A DNA stretch of 9,302 nucleotides from an uncultured Opitutia bacterium (lineage in GTDB: Bacteria > Verrucomicrobiota > Verrucomicrobiia > Opitutales > UBA953). The notes below the pieces were generated by a model that was not told the origin of the DNA, ran no database searches, and was given only the letters and a program-made list of their open reading frames with translations. Each line of letters begins with the position of its first letter. Positions within the stretch are counted from its first letter, which is position 1. Made by a program: the position numbers and the translations under genes. Where the stretch lies: NCBI GenBank assembly GCA_903921665.1, contig CAIXQT010000149.1, positions 1 to 9,302 of the forward strand, in the 5' to 3' direction. Positions 1 to 6,801 of the stretch are shown one piece after another.

Positions 1-402
1 GCGGATCGCCAAGGCTCGGAGTTCGGCGCGTTCGGACTCCGTCAGCGAGTCCAGGGCCGGCTTCGTGTCCTTCAGCAAGCTGTAGCCGCCTTCGGAGGAC
101 TGACGGACGCATTCCCAACTGATCCAGCGAGCTCGGGGGTGATCTGTGTGGAGCTGCATCTCCTGGTCGGTCGCCAAGGCCGCCTTGGCGTTGGCACGCG
201 GCGCGACCTCAGTCGTCTGGATAATCGGACCCAGACGCGCCAGTTCGGCCAGCAAGGTTTCGCGGGCATGAGGTCGCAGGGTGGTCCAGCCCTTGCCTTG
301 GAACAGCGTCGATTTGCAGAGGTTCATGGGGAACACTTTGCCGAGCCCAGGTATGCCCGAAAGGCTTCGGCCGCTCGCACCGAGCCAGTTTCCCGAAACC
401 AT
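1..402 (-). CDS. Fe(II)/2-oxoglutarate dioxygenase, TauD/TfdA type (3' part outside window)
   Basis: The minus strand is open from an ATG at 402 to the window edge, and an in-frame stop at 424-426 limits the start. A second ATG lies at 327, and neither has a clear Shine-Dalgarno. From the 327 start the protein has a helical stretch (ARETLLAELARLGPIIQTTEV) followed by LHTDHP with H60-x-D62. This is the HxD metal-binding pair of the TauD/TfdA fold. It is followed by ...W..CVRQSSEGGYSLL, where the family normally has a hydrophobic strand, 'C', and a 'GG.TLL' turn. The distal His and the 2-oxoglutarate-binding Arg would lie beyond the window. Enzymes of this fold hydroxylate, desaturate or otherwise oxidise small molecules or peptides. 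The substrate is unknown. The gene is divergent from the 597-residue gene and close to the radical SAM/peptide set, so it could be an oxidative tailoring enzyme, but this is inference. The 25 residues between the two ATGs look unlike a folded start, so 327 may be the real one. Confidence 0.72.
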   Translation of the reverse strand, partial: MVSGNWLGASGRSLSGIPGLGKVFPMNLCKSTLFQGKGWTTLRPHARETLLAELARLGPIIQTTEVAPRANAKAALATDQEMQLHTDHPRARWISWECVRQSSEGGYSLLKDTKPALDSLTESERAELRALAIR

Positions 403-529
403 TAACAAATGTGCCGAAGAGGGCTAATTTTCCCAATAAAACTCATATTTCCCGTTAACTGGCGAATGTAAGATTTATTGAAGGATGGGAGTCGCTTGAC
501 GGCGATTGGGCCGCCGGAAGTATCCTCTC
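403..529. promoter_or_regulatory. AT-rich divergent intergenic region, probable promoters
   Basis: This gap separates the divergent dioxygenase and the 597-residue gene and is much richer in A/T than its flanks. It holds two similar direct blocks, TTTTCCCAATAA (428-439) and ATTTCCCGTTAA (447-458), whose starts are 19 bases apart (about two helical turns), and a palindromic GTTAAC (454-459). These could be a regulator site. I see no convincing -35/-10 pair in either direction. GGAAG at 516-520 lies 9 bases before the ATG at 530 and is the probable ribosome binding site of the plus-strand gene. Confidence 0.4.
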
Positions 530-2323
530 ATGCCTAGCGCCCCCTCGACCGATTCCCGCCGATGGAAAGATTTCCGGCTGACGGCTTTGCTAAAGGAACT
601 ACATGACTATGCGGTTGAGGAGTGCCCGGTCGACGAGGCCGAATATGAGGGCTCCAGGTCGGCCAAGGAGCGCGCGATTGCGCTTCGACGCTCGCTGTCT
701 ACCAGTAAGACTGGCTCAGTTGGCGCGAATGCCTCGTCGTCCAATACGTTCTTTAGGGACGTGACAGGTAGCCTTGGAGAATTTCTTTCTGGGCTTAGGC
801 TTGTCGGTCGATTCAGGGATGGCTCAGAGACTAGCCAAAAAATGAAACTGGTGCTGGCTCGTAATCGAAGAGTTGAGGGCGCGCTGAAAACTTGGGAGGC
901 AGGTTTTCGGCTGCTGCTCCCCGATCTTGTCGGTATGGATGAAAAGCGCTGGCCTGGTCATGTCTCTTATCGTGCAGGCCTAAATCACTTCGTGGCGGTA
1001 TGCCTGCGGGCCCACTCGATTCTTCCCGAAGTTTCTTTCGATGCGATAACTTTGGCCGCCGCAAGGCGCATCCTTGTGCCGGCGCTAGCTCATAACTTCA
1101 AGTTTTTCGCCCAAGACCATCCTGAGTTATATCAGTTATTTGTTCACGATAAGATTTTACGTTCCGATGGTTTCTTCGCTTTAAGCCGGGAGTATGCGGC
1201 CAATCTTCCGGGTCCCAGTAGACCTGTTTTCCGAAAGTGGCTCAGGCTTTTTAAGGCCTGCAAGCATTTCGGTGAAAAATGGAGTGAGGCTAAACTAAAG
1301 GAGCTATGCGGAGATTTCCAGGATCTCTTGCAGGATTATGAGAAGGACCCTCGGAATGGCCGCCTGTGGCGGGACTTATCTATCCTCGCTGCAGGAGACA
1401 TGGCAGTTGATGAAATCTTGGTTTCTTGGGTGATCAAAGATGTCGGTGGCGACGAGGCCAAGATTTCGTCCAGCCCATTGGTGAACTGCGCACGCTCACG
1501 TTTTGGCCTTCTTCACTATACGTATATGATGGTCAAGGAGGCAGAGACTTTCCAGGCCGACTTCGACGAAGGAATGTCTGAAGCCGGCAAAGTGCTTGCG
1601 AAGATAAGTCAGGCGAAAGATCGCACTCTGTCCGGAATCCTCGTGGACCAGGCGTTTGGCTGGGCTTATCTTTTGTCACGGAACAACCTCCTTGGCCGGA
1701 AAGCTTTGAGCGGCGACTTAAGTATGCGTGATCCGGATAGGGCGGGCATGCTGCTTTATGATTTGCTTAATGAGCTGAGGTTTAAGGCAGAATCTGAGGC
1801 GCACCGCACGCTGGCTCTTCGCTATCTAGTCGGATTCATGACGAATCCGCGTTTTATCAAGCCCTTCACGAAAATTCGCCAGGATCCGAGGAATCGAAAC
1901 AGCGGCTTCACTTTCACTACCGCCGACGGGCTTGTCACGGATGCACACAAGATGGCGATGATGCCCAAAAGCATCGTCAACTTGGCCATGGGTCGCATCG
2001 CGCTGCACCATGCGTTTCTCGAGAAGCCAAATAGCGCCCGAAACCTGCAGTCCTGCCTTGGGCACTACGCAGCTATCATCCAGGAAATGGATAAACCGTC
2101 GCGCGATGGGATCATGGATGGAGAGGTCATCGCGTGGGCGTTGCCCGAGATGTACTGCGCGATCCAAGAACTGGCATCACACGACTCCGAAAGCCAAGCC
2201 GACTGGGAAGACGTCTTGGAATCCTTGCAGGTGCTAGGCGAAGCACAATTCGGCGTGTTTTTTAATCCCAAGGAAGAGGTAGCCCGCATCAAACTGGGCT
2301 TGGAAAAGACGGTCGGCCGATGA
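530..2323 (+). CDS. hypothetical protein, large and mainly helical (597 aa)
   Basis: I do not recognise this protein. The frame is also open from a TTG at 506, but the ATG at 530 has GGAAG 9 bases upstream and is preferred. The 597-residue product looks soluble and mostly alpha-helical, with basic and acidic residues evenly spread. It has no signal peptide, no obvious membrane segment, no Walker motif and no cysteine cluster. The N-terminal ~75 residues are rich in Ser, Arg and Lys and look flexible. The middle has aromatic helices (for example HNFKFFAQDHPELYQLF), as helical-repeat scaffolds often do. The wobble positions are AT-richer than in the next gene (runs such as gttatatcagttatttg around 1125-1145), which suggests recent transfer. 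It lies 150 bases upstream of the radical SAM gene on the same strand, so it may belong to that locus, but the AT-rich gap allows a separate promoter. A role as partner, scaffold or even defence protein cannot be told apart here. Confidence 0.75.
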   Translation: MPSAPSTDSRRWKDFRLTALLKELHDYAVEECPVDEAEYEGSRSAKERAIALRRSLSTSKTGSVGANASSSNTFFRDVTGSLGEFLSGLRLVGRFRDGSETSQKMKLVLARNRRVEGALKTWEAGFRLLLPDLVGMDEKRWPGHVSYRAGLNHFVAVCLRAHSILPEVSFDAITLAAARRILVPALAHNFKFFAQDHPELYQLFVHDKILRSDGFFALSREYAANLPGPSRPVFRKWLRLFKACKHFGEKWSEAKLKELCGDFQDLLQDYEKDPRNGRLWRDLSILAAGDMAVDEILVSWVIKDVGGDEAKISSSPLVNCARSRFGLLHYTYMMVKEAETFQADFDEGMSEAGKVLAKISQAKDRTLSGILVDQAFGWAYLLSRNNLLGRKALSGDLSMRDPDRAGMLLYDLLNELRFKAESEAHRTLALRYLVGFMTNPRFIKPFTKIRQDPRNRNSGFTFTTADGLVTDAHKMAMMPKSIVNLAMGRIALHHAFLEKPNSARNLQSCLGHYAAIIQEMDKPSRDGIMDGEVIAWALPEMYCAIQELASHDSESQADWEDVLESLQVLGEAQFGVFFNPKEEVARIKLGLEKTVGR

Positions 2324-2473
2324 AAAGCCGGCACAGATGTTAAGGCAAATTGGGTTAATTATTGGTCATTTTAAGGGTAAAAATCGCGATAGTTAACGCT
2401 GAGCCTTAGTTGGCGGCGACCGCGCCTAGGCCAGATTGCGGGCGGATAATCGTCGCAGGAAGATCCTAGCGTC
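2324..2473 (+). promoter_or_regulatory. AT-rich gap with probable promoter for the radical SAM gene
   Basis: These 150 bases include a strongly A/T-rich block (about 2338-2396) with TTAA repeated four times and a palindromic GTTAAC at 2392-2397. AGGAAG at 2457-2462 is the probable ribosome binding site, 11 bases before the ATG at 2474. The GTTAAC and the GGAAG-ATCCT leader echo the layout before the gene at 530, which suggests related control. No clear terminator closes the preceding gene and no consensus -35/-10 pair stands out. Confidence 0.35.
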
Positions 2474-3955
2474 ATGATTGACGCTTCCATCTACCTCACC
2501 ACCGACGGCGCCCCGCTGCCGGCCGAACGCGACACCCGGCCGAAGGCCTCGTCGCTTCTCGTCGTCCCGCCGTTCCTTAAGCACTTTGGCGGCCCGATGG
2601 CTGGTCCCGCCTACCTCAAGGGTGCGGGCGAAAGTGCTGGCCACACGGTCGAGGTCCTGGACCTGAACCGTGAATGGATCAAGGAACGCATCACGTCGGC
2701 CCACGCCTCCGGCCAGATTAAAGGCGACCATGATAAGCCGTCGAAGGAGCTGAACCGGCTTTACCAGGAGTGGCAGGAACTGTGTGCCGCCCACTGGCCT
2801 ACCATCGTGCCCGCCAATGAGCGTGAGTCCCGCACGGTGGTCTTATCCGCCTCCCATCAGGAGGTCGTCGGGTGCGCCACCAAGATGGCCGCCGGTAGCT
2901 TTGGAGAATGGGTGCGCCAGCGGCTGGGAAAAGCCGTGCGACCAGACATGGTCGGGCTGTCCGTTATGTTCAGCGGCCAGATCATCGCCGCACTTGCCGT
3001 CACCGAAGTGATCCATGCGGTTTGGCCTGGTGTCCCAGTCGTCTGGGGTGGTGCGCATGTCACCGCCTTGTCCGAGCGTATCAGTAAAGACACGGCATAT
3101 GGAGAAGGCATCGATGGTTTCGTCGTCGGCTACGCCGAAAAGACCTGGGTTGAACTCCTCGACGCTGTGGCCGGCGACACCCCTTGGCCCGCGGAAGTCT
3201 TCAAGGCCGGAACTGCCTCCCGTCGTGCCAAGGAGGACGGCACCACGGTGCCGTCCTTCGATCTCGCCTCCTATGTCCAGGGCAACCTGACCTTGCCCGT
3301 CCAGGCCTCACGCGGCTGCGCCTATGGGAAATGCTCCTTCTGCACTTACCCCAAGATCGAGGGCAAGCACCGCAAGCTCTCCATGGCCGCGTTGGAACCG
3401 GTCATCGAGCAGGCCGCGGCCCATGCTGCCGTCGTATCTTTCAAGGACAGCCTCTTGGTGCCTAATCAGCTGCGTGAGGTCGGGGCCATGATCAAGGGAC
3501 GGGTCATGTGGAGCGCGTGCACCAAGTTGCACAGCAGCTTTGATCGTGAGGCCATGCGTCGCCTTTATGGCGAAGGCCTGCGCACCTTGGAGATCGGTCT
3601 CGAGACCCTCGACGAAACTTCGCAGGGAATCATCAACAAGCCGCAGTCTCCGGCGTTGCTAAGCGTCTTCTTGGATGCCGCCGCCGAGGCAGGTGTGGCG
3701 ATCGTCATCAACTATATGACCGGCTTGCCTGGGGCAGATGCGCGCGAAGAACAGCATTGGCTGGATGTTGTGCGCGCTGAGGTCGCCACGCGCCCCACGC
3801 TCAAGGCGATGATTGAGCACAACGCCTTCCAACTGGAGATGATTTCCCCGATGGGCCTTAACCCGACGGCTTACGGCATCGAAGTAACCCGCCGCTGGCC
3901 TTGGTCATCGCTTCTCGAATATAGGATTTCACAACCTTCCGCCCTGGCGGCGTGA
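2474..3955 (+). CDS. B12-binding-domain radical SAM enzyme
   Basis: This 493-residue protein looks like a cobalamin-dependent radical SAM enzyme. The N-terminal part carries a split Rossmann-like B12-binding domain. One piece is residues 27-65 (LLVVPPFLK, then GPAYLKG and GHTVEVLDLN). The other is residues 157-230 (RPDMVGLSVMFSGQ, then VPVVWGGAHVTAL). About 90 extra residues lie between them. The usual DxHxxG cobalt-ligand motif is not visible, so cobalamin, if bound, may lack a protein His ligand. The radical SAM core begins at SRGCAYGKCSFC, with C282, C287 and C290 spaced CX4CX2C instead of the common CX3CX2C. A GLETLD strand at 375-380 and a YMTGLPG loop at 414-420 fit the TIM-barrel core. 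Such enzymes often methylate or rearrange unactivated carbons, including in peptides. The 28-residue peptide gene 35 bases downstream is the obvious candidate substrate. The exact reaction cannot be predicted. Confidence 0.87.
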   Translation: MIDASIYLTTDGAPLPAERDTRPKASSLLVVPPFLKHFGGPMAGPAYLKGAGESAGHTVEVLDLNREWIKERITSAHASGQIKGDHDKPSKELNRLYQEWQELCAAHWPTIVPANERESRTVVLSASHQEVVGCATKMAAGSFGEWVRQRLGKAVRPDMVGLSVMFSGQIIAALAVTEVIHAVWPGVPVVWGGAHVTALSERISKDTAYGEGIDGFVVGYAEKTWVELLDAVAGDTPWPAEVFKAGTASRRAKEDGTTVPSFDLASYVQGNLTLPVQASRGCAYGKCSFCTYPKIEGKHRKLSMAALEPVIEQAAAHAAVVSFKDSLLVPNQLREVGAMIKGRVMWSACTKLHSSFDREAMRRLYGEGLRTLEIGLETLDETSQGIINKPQSPALLSVFLDAAAEAGVAIVINYMTGLPGADAREEQHWLDVVRAEVATRPTLKAMIEHNAFQLEMISPMGLNPTAYGIEVTRRWPWSSLLEYRISQPSALAA

Positions 3956-3990
3956 GAAACCGATTAACCCCAAGGATAGAAAGGCAACAC

Positions 3991-4077
3991 ATGTACAACC
4001 AAGGTAACGGCGGCAACTACCCGAGCACCACCGGCAATCCGTCCGGCGGCGGCCGCGGTAACGGCCCTCGCAAGTAA
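3991..4077 (+). CDS. 28-residue Gly/Asn-rich peptide, candidate radical SAM substrate
   Basis: A short reading frame starts 35 bases after the radical SAM stop, with AAAGG at 3980-3984 spaced 6 bases from the ATG, and stops 23 bases before a strong hairpin. The 28-residue product has 9 Gly, 5 Asn, 3 Pro, 2 Tyr (Y2, Y10) and 3 Ser, with a basic end (GNGPRK). The middle (GGNYPSTTGNPSGGGRGN) holds repeated N/G/P/S elements of the kind seen in modified or unstructured peptides. It has no Cys, no hydrophobic signal sequence and no double-Gly-plus-Cys core. It is much shorter than a typical leader-plus-core RiPP precursor, so modification without a long leader, or use as a small accessory peptide, is also possible. 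The good ribosome site, biased composition and place between enzyme gene and terminator argue that it is really translated. The precursor role is inferred from context only. Confidence 0.72.
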   Translation: MYNQGNGGNYPSTTGNPSGGGRGNGPRK

Positions 4078-4100
4078 GCGAGGACCTGATCGCGAGACTC

Positions 4101-4125
4101 CAGGGGGCCACGAAGTGGCCCCCTG
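4101..4125 (+). terminator. intrinsic-type terminator hairpin after the peptide gene
   Basis: A perfect 11-bp stem, CAGGGGGCCAC / GTGGCCCCCTG, encloses a GAA loop. The downstream stretch CTTGTTGTAGATATTATAG is only moderately T-rich. The hairpin lies 23 bases after the peptide stop and probably ends the radical SAM-peptide transcript or protects its 3' end. Confidence 0.75.
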
Positions 4126-4152
4126 CTTGTTGTAGATATTATAGCGAAAAGA

Positions 4153-4167
4153 GTGAAACCGCTTCAC
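4153..4167. promoter_or_regulatory. inverted repeat GTGAA-N5-TTCAC, possible operator
   Basis: GTGAA ACCGC TTCAC lies 38 bases before the ATG of the 254-residue gene. TGAAAC...TTCA dyads resemble operators of LacI/GalR-type repressors, but the centre here is asymmetric and no regulator gene is in the window. This is a weak candidate from sequence pattern alone. Confidence 0.25.
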
Positions 4168-4204
4168 AGGGTTTAGGGATAGACTAGGCTTCCGACGCCC
4201 CTCC

Positions 4205-4969
4205 ATGGATACATGGGAATATACCTGCAATCAGTCTCCGCCTGAAGCCCTCAAGACGGTGAGGTTCCATGTCCGGACGAAAGTCTTAGAGCATAACGGA
4301 GGAGCTGCCTTAAACGGAGAAGGCATCGACCTCGATTTCATCGGGCATGATGCTGTCGCCCGGATCCGCTTTGCAAAAATTCAAGCAGGCACGCGTATTT
4401 CGGTGATCGTCCCCGACGCGTTACGGGAGAAGACCTTCGCCCTGATGGCTGGCCTCGTTTCCAAACGAAAGATTAAGCCTTTTGAAAAGCCGGCCGCAGA
4501 GATAGCGGAGCGCAAGCCCTTCACGAAGGCCTCTGACATCCTCAATGGCCACTTGGCCAGGCCGGATTTCGCCCAGCATATCGAGATACTTCCTCAGGCT
4601 CTGGCGCATGCCGGGCAATGTCTATACGAGCACGATGGTAAGCTCGATAAAGCACTGACGCACTTGGCCACTTTCGCTACGAAGCGCGCGGGCAAGAATA
4701 TCCCCATGCATCGCCTGAAGGATCTCGCTAGGGATTCGGCCCTAGGGAATCTTTATCGGCCGATGGTCAGCGACACCGTGGTCAGGGTGCACGGCGATCA
4801 CTATCGGTTCGAATACCAAGGCAAGCGGACCCTCTTCGACGAACACATCACCTTGGGCGGCGGATACCCCAAGGAATGCATGTCCATCCACTTCATCTGG
4901 GATGAATCCCGGGCCAAACTCATCATTGGCTACTTTGGTCAACACCTCCCGACCTCGGAGGATAAATAG
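4205..4969 (+). CDS. hypothetical protein (254 aa) with a conserved-looking C-terminal domain
   Basis: I cannot name this protein. The ATG at 4205 has no clear Shine-Dalgarno, and no better start is visible near it. Residues 1-90 form a beta-rich part (TVRFHVRTKVLEHNGG..., AGTRISVIVPDALREK). Residues 100-175 are helical (PDFAQHIEILPQALAHAGQCLYEHDGKLDKAL). The last ~70 residues (RPMVSDTVVRVHGDHYRFEYQGKRTLFDEHI..., then MSIHFIWDESRAKLIIGYFGQHLPT) resemble a C-terminal module I remember from uncharacterised bacterial proteins that end in '(R/H)I(Y/H)F.WD....(V/I)IG..G.HL.(T/N)'. Its function is not known to me. No signal peptide or membrane segment is seen. The peptide-gene terminator lies just upstream, so it probably has its own promoter. 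Its stop is 5 bases from the end of the convergent phosphodiesterase-fold gene, leaving no room for a separate terminator. Confidence 0.7.
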   Translation: MDTWEYTCNQSPPEALKTVRFHVRTKVLEHNGGAALNGEGIDLDFIGHDAVARIRFAKIQAGTRISVIVPDALREKTFALMAGLVSKRKIKPFEKPAAEIAERKPFTKASDILNGHLARPDFAQHIEILPQALAHAGQCLYEHDGKLDKALTHLATFATKRAGKNIPMHRLKDLARDSALGNLYRPMVSDTVVRVHGDHYRFEYQGKRTLFDEHITLGGGYPKECMSIHFIWDESRAKLIIGYFGQHLPTSEDK

Positions 4970-4974
4970 TCAGA

Positions 4975-5640
4975 CTAGAGCACCACCAGCAGCCCCGAGT
5001 GATCCGTAAGGCCTTTGAGGCGGAAAGCGGGGAGATGAATCAGGCGGGCCTTCGGGAGTCCCTTGCCCGCGAAAGCGTGGTCGATGCGTCTCGGCTTATC
5101 GCTCTTTCGGGTTCCTTTGAAGGTGTAGGCCTTAGGGCCTCCCGGCGCCTTGTCCCAGAGGTTACGCCAGCCAAGCGCTTCCCAGCCGACGAGCTGCGGC
5201 CCCCAGATTGAATCCTTATCGGGGTCGGTGTTAAAGTCGCCAATCATGAGGGTGCGTTTATCGCCATGTTTGCGCATCCAGGGCCTTAATTGATCGAACG
5301 GCTTTTCTTTCATACCCTTGGTCGGCATGTGGACCGCCGAGATAGTCACTCCATCGATGCGGCAGATCACCCAGTTATTCTTGAGCTTATTACCCTGCCG
5401 GCTGAAGCGCTCGTCGGTCTCCAGCTCGAGCTTACTATAGATCCGCACGTGTCGCTTGCGGCTATGAAGGGTGGGGCGAGAGCGGTGCACGTAGCCGGCA
5501 GATGCCAAGCCCGCCTCATAATGCTTTTGGCTGCCCTGGAGGAGCTCGGCCAAGACGATGACATCAGGGCGCCGGCCGATTCGAACCAACGCACCGCAAT
5601 CGACATGCTTCTTCCGGGTATTCAGGAAAAGGACTTTCAC
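4975..5640 (-). CDS. endonuclease/exonuclease/phosphatase (EEP) family protein
   Basis: This 221-residue protein carries the full EEP signature in order: N7 (VLFLNTRK), E32 (VIVLAELLQ), H104 (SAVHMPTKG), D135 and N137 (MIGDFNTDP), D187 (RRIDHAFAG), and D213-H214 (LTDHSGLLVV). These are the metal-binding and catalytic residues of the DNase I/exonuclease III fold. It should cleave phosphodiester or phosphomonoester bonds in a metal-dependent way. The substrate (DNA, RNA, phospholipid) cannot be told. No signal peptide is seen, so it is probably cytoplasmic. The frame is open further upstream to 5910, but the GTG at 5640 is preferred: AGGAG (5651-5655 on the complement) stands 10 bases before it, the fold begins immediately, and a longer start would overlap the divergent GIY-YIG gene. 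The product is at the short end of the family but complete. Confidence 0.88.
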   Translation of the reverse strand: MKVLFLNTRKKHVDCGALVRIGRRPDVIVLAELLQGSQKHYEAGLASAGYVHRSRPTLHSRKRHVRIYSKLELETDERFSRQGNKLKNNWVICRIDGVTISAVHMPTKGMKEKPFDQLRPWMRKHGDKRTLMIGDFNTDPDKDSIWGPQLVGWEALGWRNLWDKAPGGPKAYTFKGTRKSDKPRRIDHAFAGKGLPKARLIHLPAFRLKGLTDHSGLLVVL

Positions 5641-5679
5641 TAGGGGACTTCTCCTAGTAGGTTTCCCATAACACCCCTG

Positions 5680-6441
5680 ATGGCAATCCCTCCCCATCTC
5701 CGATCCCTGAAGCCCGGCATGGCCGAGAAGCTGGGGTATTACGTATACCTCTACGTCGACCCGCGGGACGGGAAGGTCTTCTATATTGGGAAGGGGAAGG
5801 GGGAGCGCTGCCTGGATCATCTCATTGAGGACGATGACCACCCGAAGGTGAAGCGCATCCGGGAGATCTTCGCCGCGGGCCATGAGCCGCGTATCGAGAT
5901 GTTGGCGCACGGTCTGCGTTCAGAACAGGAGGCCTATAACATCGAGGCGGCTGCCATCGGCCTACTGGGCCTGGAGAACCTGACTAATCGCGTTGTGGGC
6001 AAGGATAGCCTTCGCTTCGGCCGTAAGAGGTTATCCGAGCTCGAAGGCTACTACGCCGCCAAGCCGGTGAAGATCACGGACCCAGTCATCCTCATTCGGG
6101 TGAATCAACTTTACCGTCACGGCATGCCCGCAGCTGAACTCTACGATATCACCCGAGGGGTTTGGGTTCTCGGCCTTAGTCGTGCTTCCAAGATGAAGTA
6201 TGTCTTTGCCGTCTATGAAGGCGTCGTCCGTGAAGTCTTTGAGCCAGAGAAGTGGATGCCAGCTCTGACGACCAAGTATCCGACCCGGACCGACCTTGTC
6301 CCCGAAGACGCCAAAGGCCGCATCGAGTTCATCGGGAAAGTAGCGCCCGAAGCCATCCGCCAGAAGTATCTTCTCGGCGATGTATCCGCCTATACAAAGG
6401 TCAGCCTGCAGTCCCCATGTCTTTACTTCAACGAGCCATAG
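5680..6441 (+). CDS. GIY-YIG nuclease (LEM-3-like) with C-terminal domain
   Basis: Residues ~20-105 form a GIY-YIG endonuclease domain. The first strand is YYVYLYVDPRDGKVFYIGKG, with the 'YIG' at 35-37. R43 follows in GKGERC, and the metal-binding Glu is probably E89 (EAYNIEAAAIGLLG). The domain ends in LTNRVVG, as is usual for LEM-3-type members, which cut DNA. Residues ~125-253 form a second domain. It begins PVILIRVNQLYR.GMPAAELYDITRGVW, then has YVFAVYEGVVREVFEPEKW, and ends RIEFIGKVAPEAIRQKYLLGDV. I recall this module trailing other uncharacterised bacterial nucleases, perhaps for target recognition. The protein has no signal peptide and looks cytoplasmic. Its start is 39 bases from that of the divergent EEP gene, so the two may share a control region. 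A role in repair, restriction or mobile DNA is possible and cannot be resolved here. Confidence 0.87.
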   Translation: MAIPPHLRSLKPGMAEKLGYYVYLYVDPRDGKVFYIGKGKGERCLDHLIEDDDHPKVKRIREIFAAGHEPRIEMLAHGLRSEQEAYNIEAAAIGLLGLENLTNRVVGKDSLRFGRKRLSELEGYYAAKPVKITDPVILIRVNQLYRHGMPAAELYDITRGVWVLGLSRASKMKYVFAVYEGVVREVFEPEKWMPALTTKYPTRTDLVPEDAKGRIEFIGKVAPEAIRQKYLLGDVSAYTKVSLQSPCLYFNEP

Positions 6442-6552
6442 GGGCTGGGTATAGGTAGTCCCTATAGCATCCGAATCTACAAATGGTCGGTGACCCTCTG
6501 TGTCTTGCGGCCTTCTTAGGTCTTTACGGCTCCTATACGCTATCTTTGGTTC

Positions 6553-6801
6553 ATGGGCATGTCGAAGCGTCTTCCTGGTCTGGTGATCGAGGTCGAGGAT
6601 CTGGCGGGTTTCCTCGCGAAGCCGGATGAGGATATCCTGCAGCATGTCCGCTCGGTGCTTCTGCACCGCGCCTACGCCGTCCAGCGCGCCCAGCTCGCAA
6701 AGTGTGACGGCGTCCAGTTCTCGCCGGACAAGGACTCCTGCGTCTTCGCTGCCAAGGGCCGGGCCTTGCTGCACGTCCGCTTTGCGCAGTTGAAAGTGTG
6801 A
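6553..6801 (+). CDS. small hypothetical protein (82 aa)
   Basis: I do not recognise the family. The frame shows real coding bias: most third positions are G or C, with codons such as ctg, gtc, cgc and aag. The product, starting MGMSKRLPGLVIEVEDLAGF, has two or three helices (PDEDILQHVRSVLLHRAYAVQRAQL) and a short beta end (SCVFAAKGRALLHVRFAQL). It holds two Cys (near residues 51 and 63) and no membrane segment. Neither the ATG at 6553 nor the one at 6559 has a good Shine-Dalgarno, so the start is uncertain. The stop codon is followed immediately, with no gap, by the first copy of the hairpin-headed intergenic repeat, which may form the 3' end of its mRNA. Confidence 0.6.
   Translation: MGMSKRLPGLVIEVEDLAGFLAKPDEDILQHVRSVLLHRAYAVQRAQLAKCDGVQFSPDKDSCVFAAKGRALLHVRFAQLKV

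Noticed and set aside
139..405. Plus-strand 88-codon frame at the left edge
   Set aside because: It is antisense to the dioxygenase frame, which shows a clear family motif.
506..529. TTG start for the 597-residue protein
   Set aside because: The ATG at 530 has GGAAG at 9 bases. The TTG has a poorly spaced site and adds only eight residues.
3964..4230. Minus-strand open frames opposite the peptide gene and terminator
   Set aside because: Their translations are Arg/Gly/Ser-rich antisense products with no recognisable pattern, and they cross the terminator hairpin.
5641..5910. N-terminal extension of the EEP gene to an ATG at 5910
   Set aside because: The added ~90 residues overlap the GIY-YIG coding region and do not resemble the EEP fold. 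GTG at 5640 has a good ribosome site and the fold starts there.
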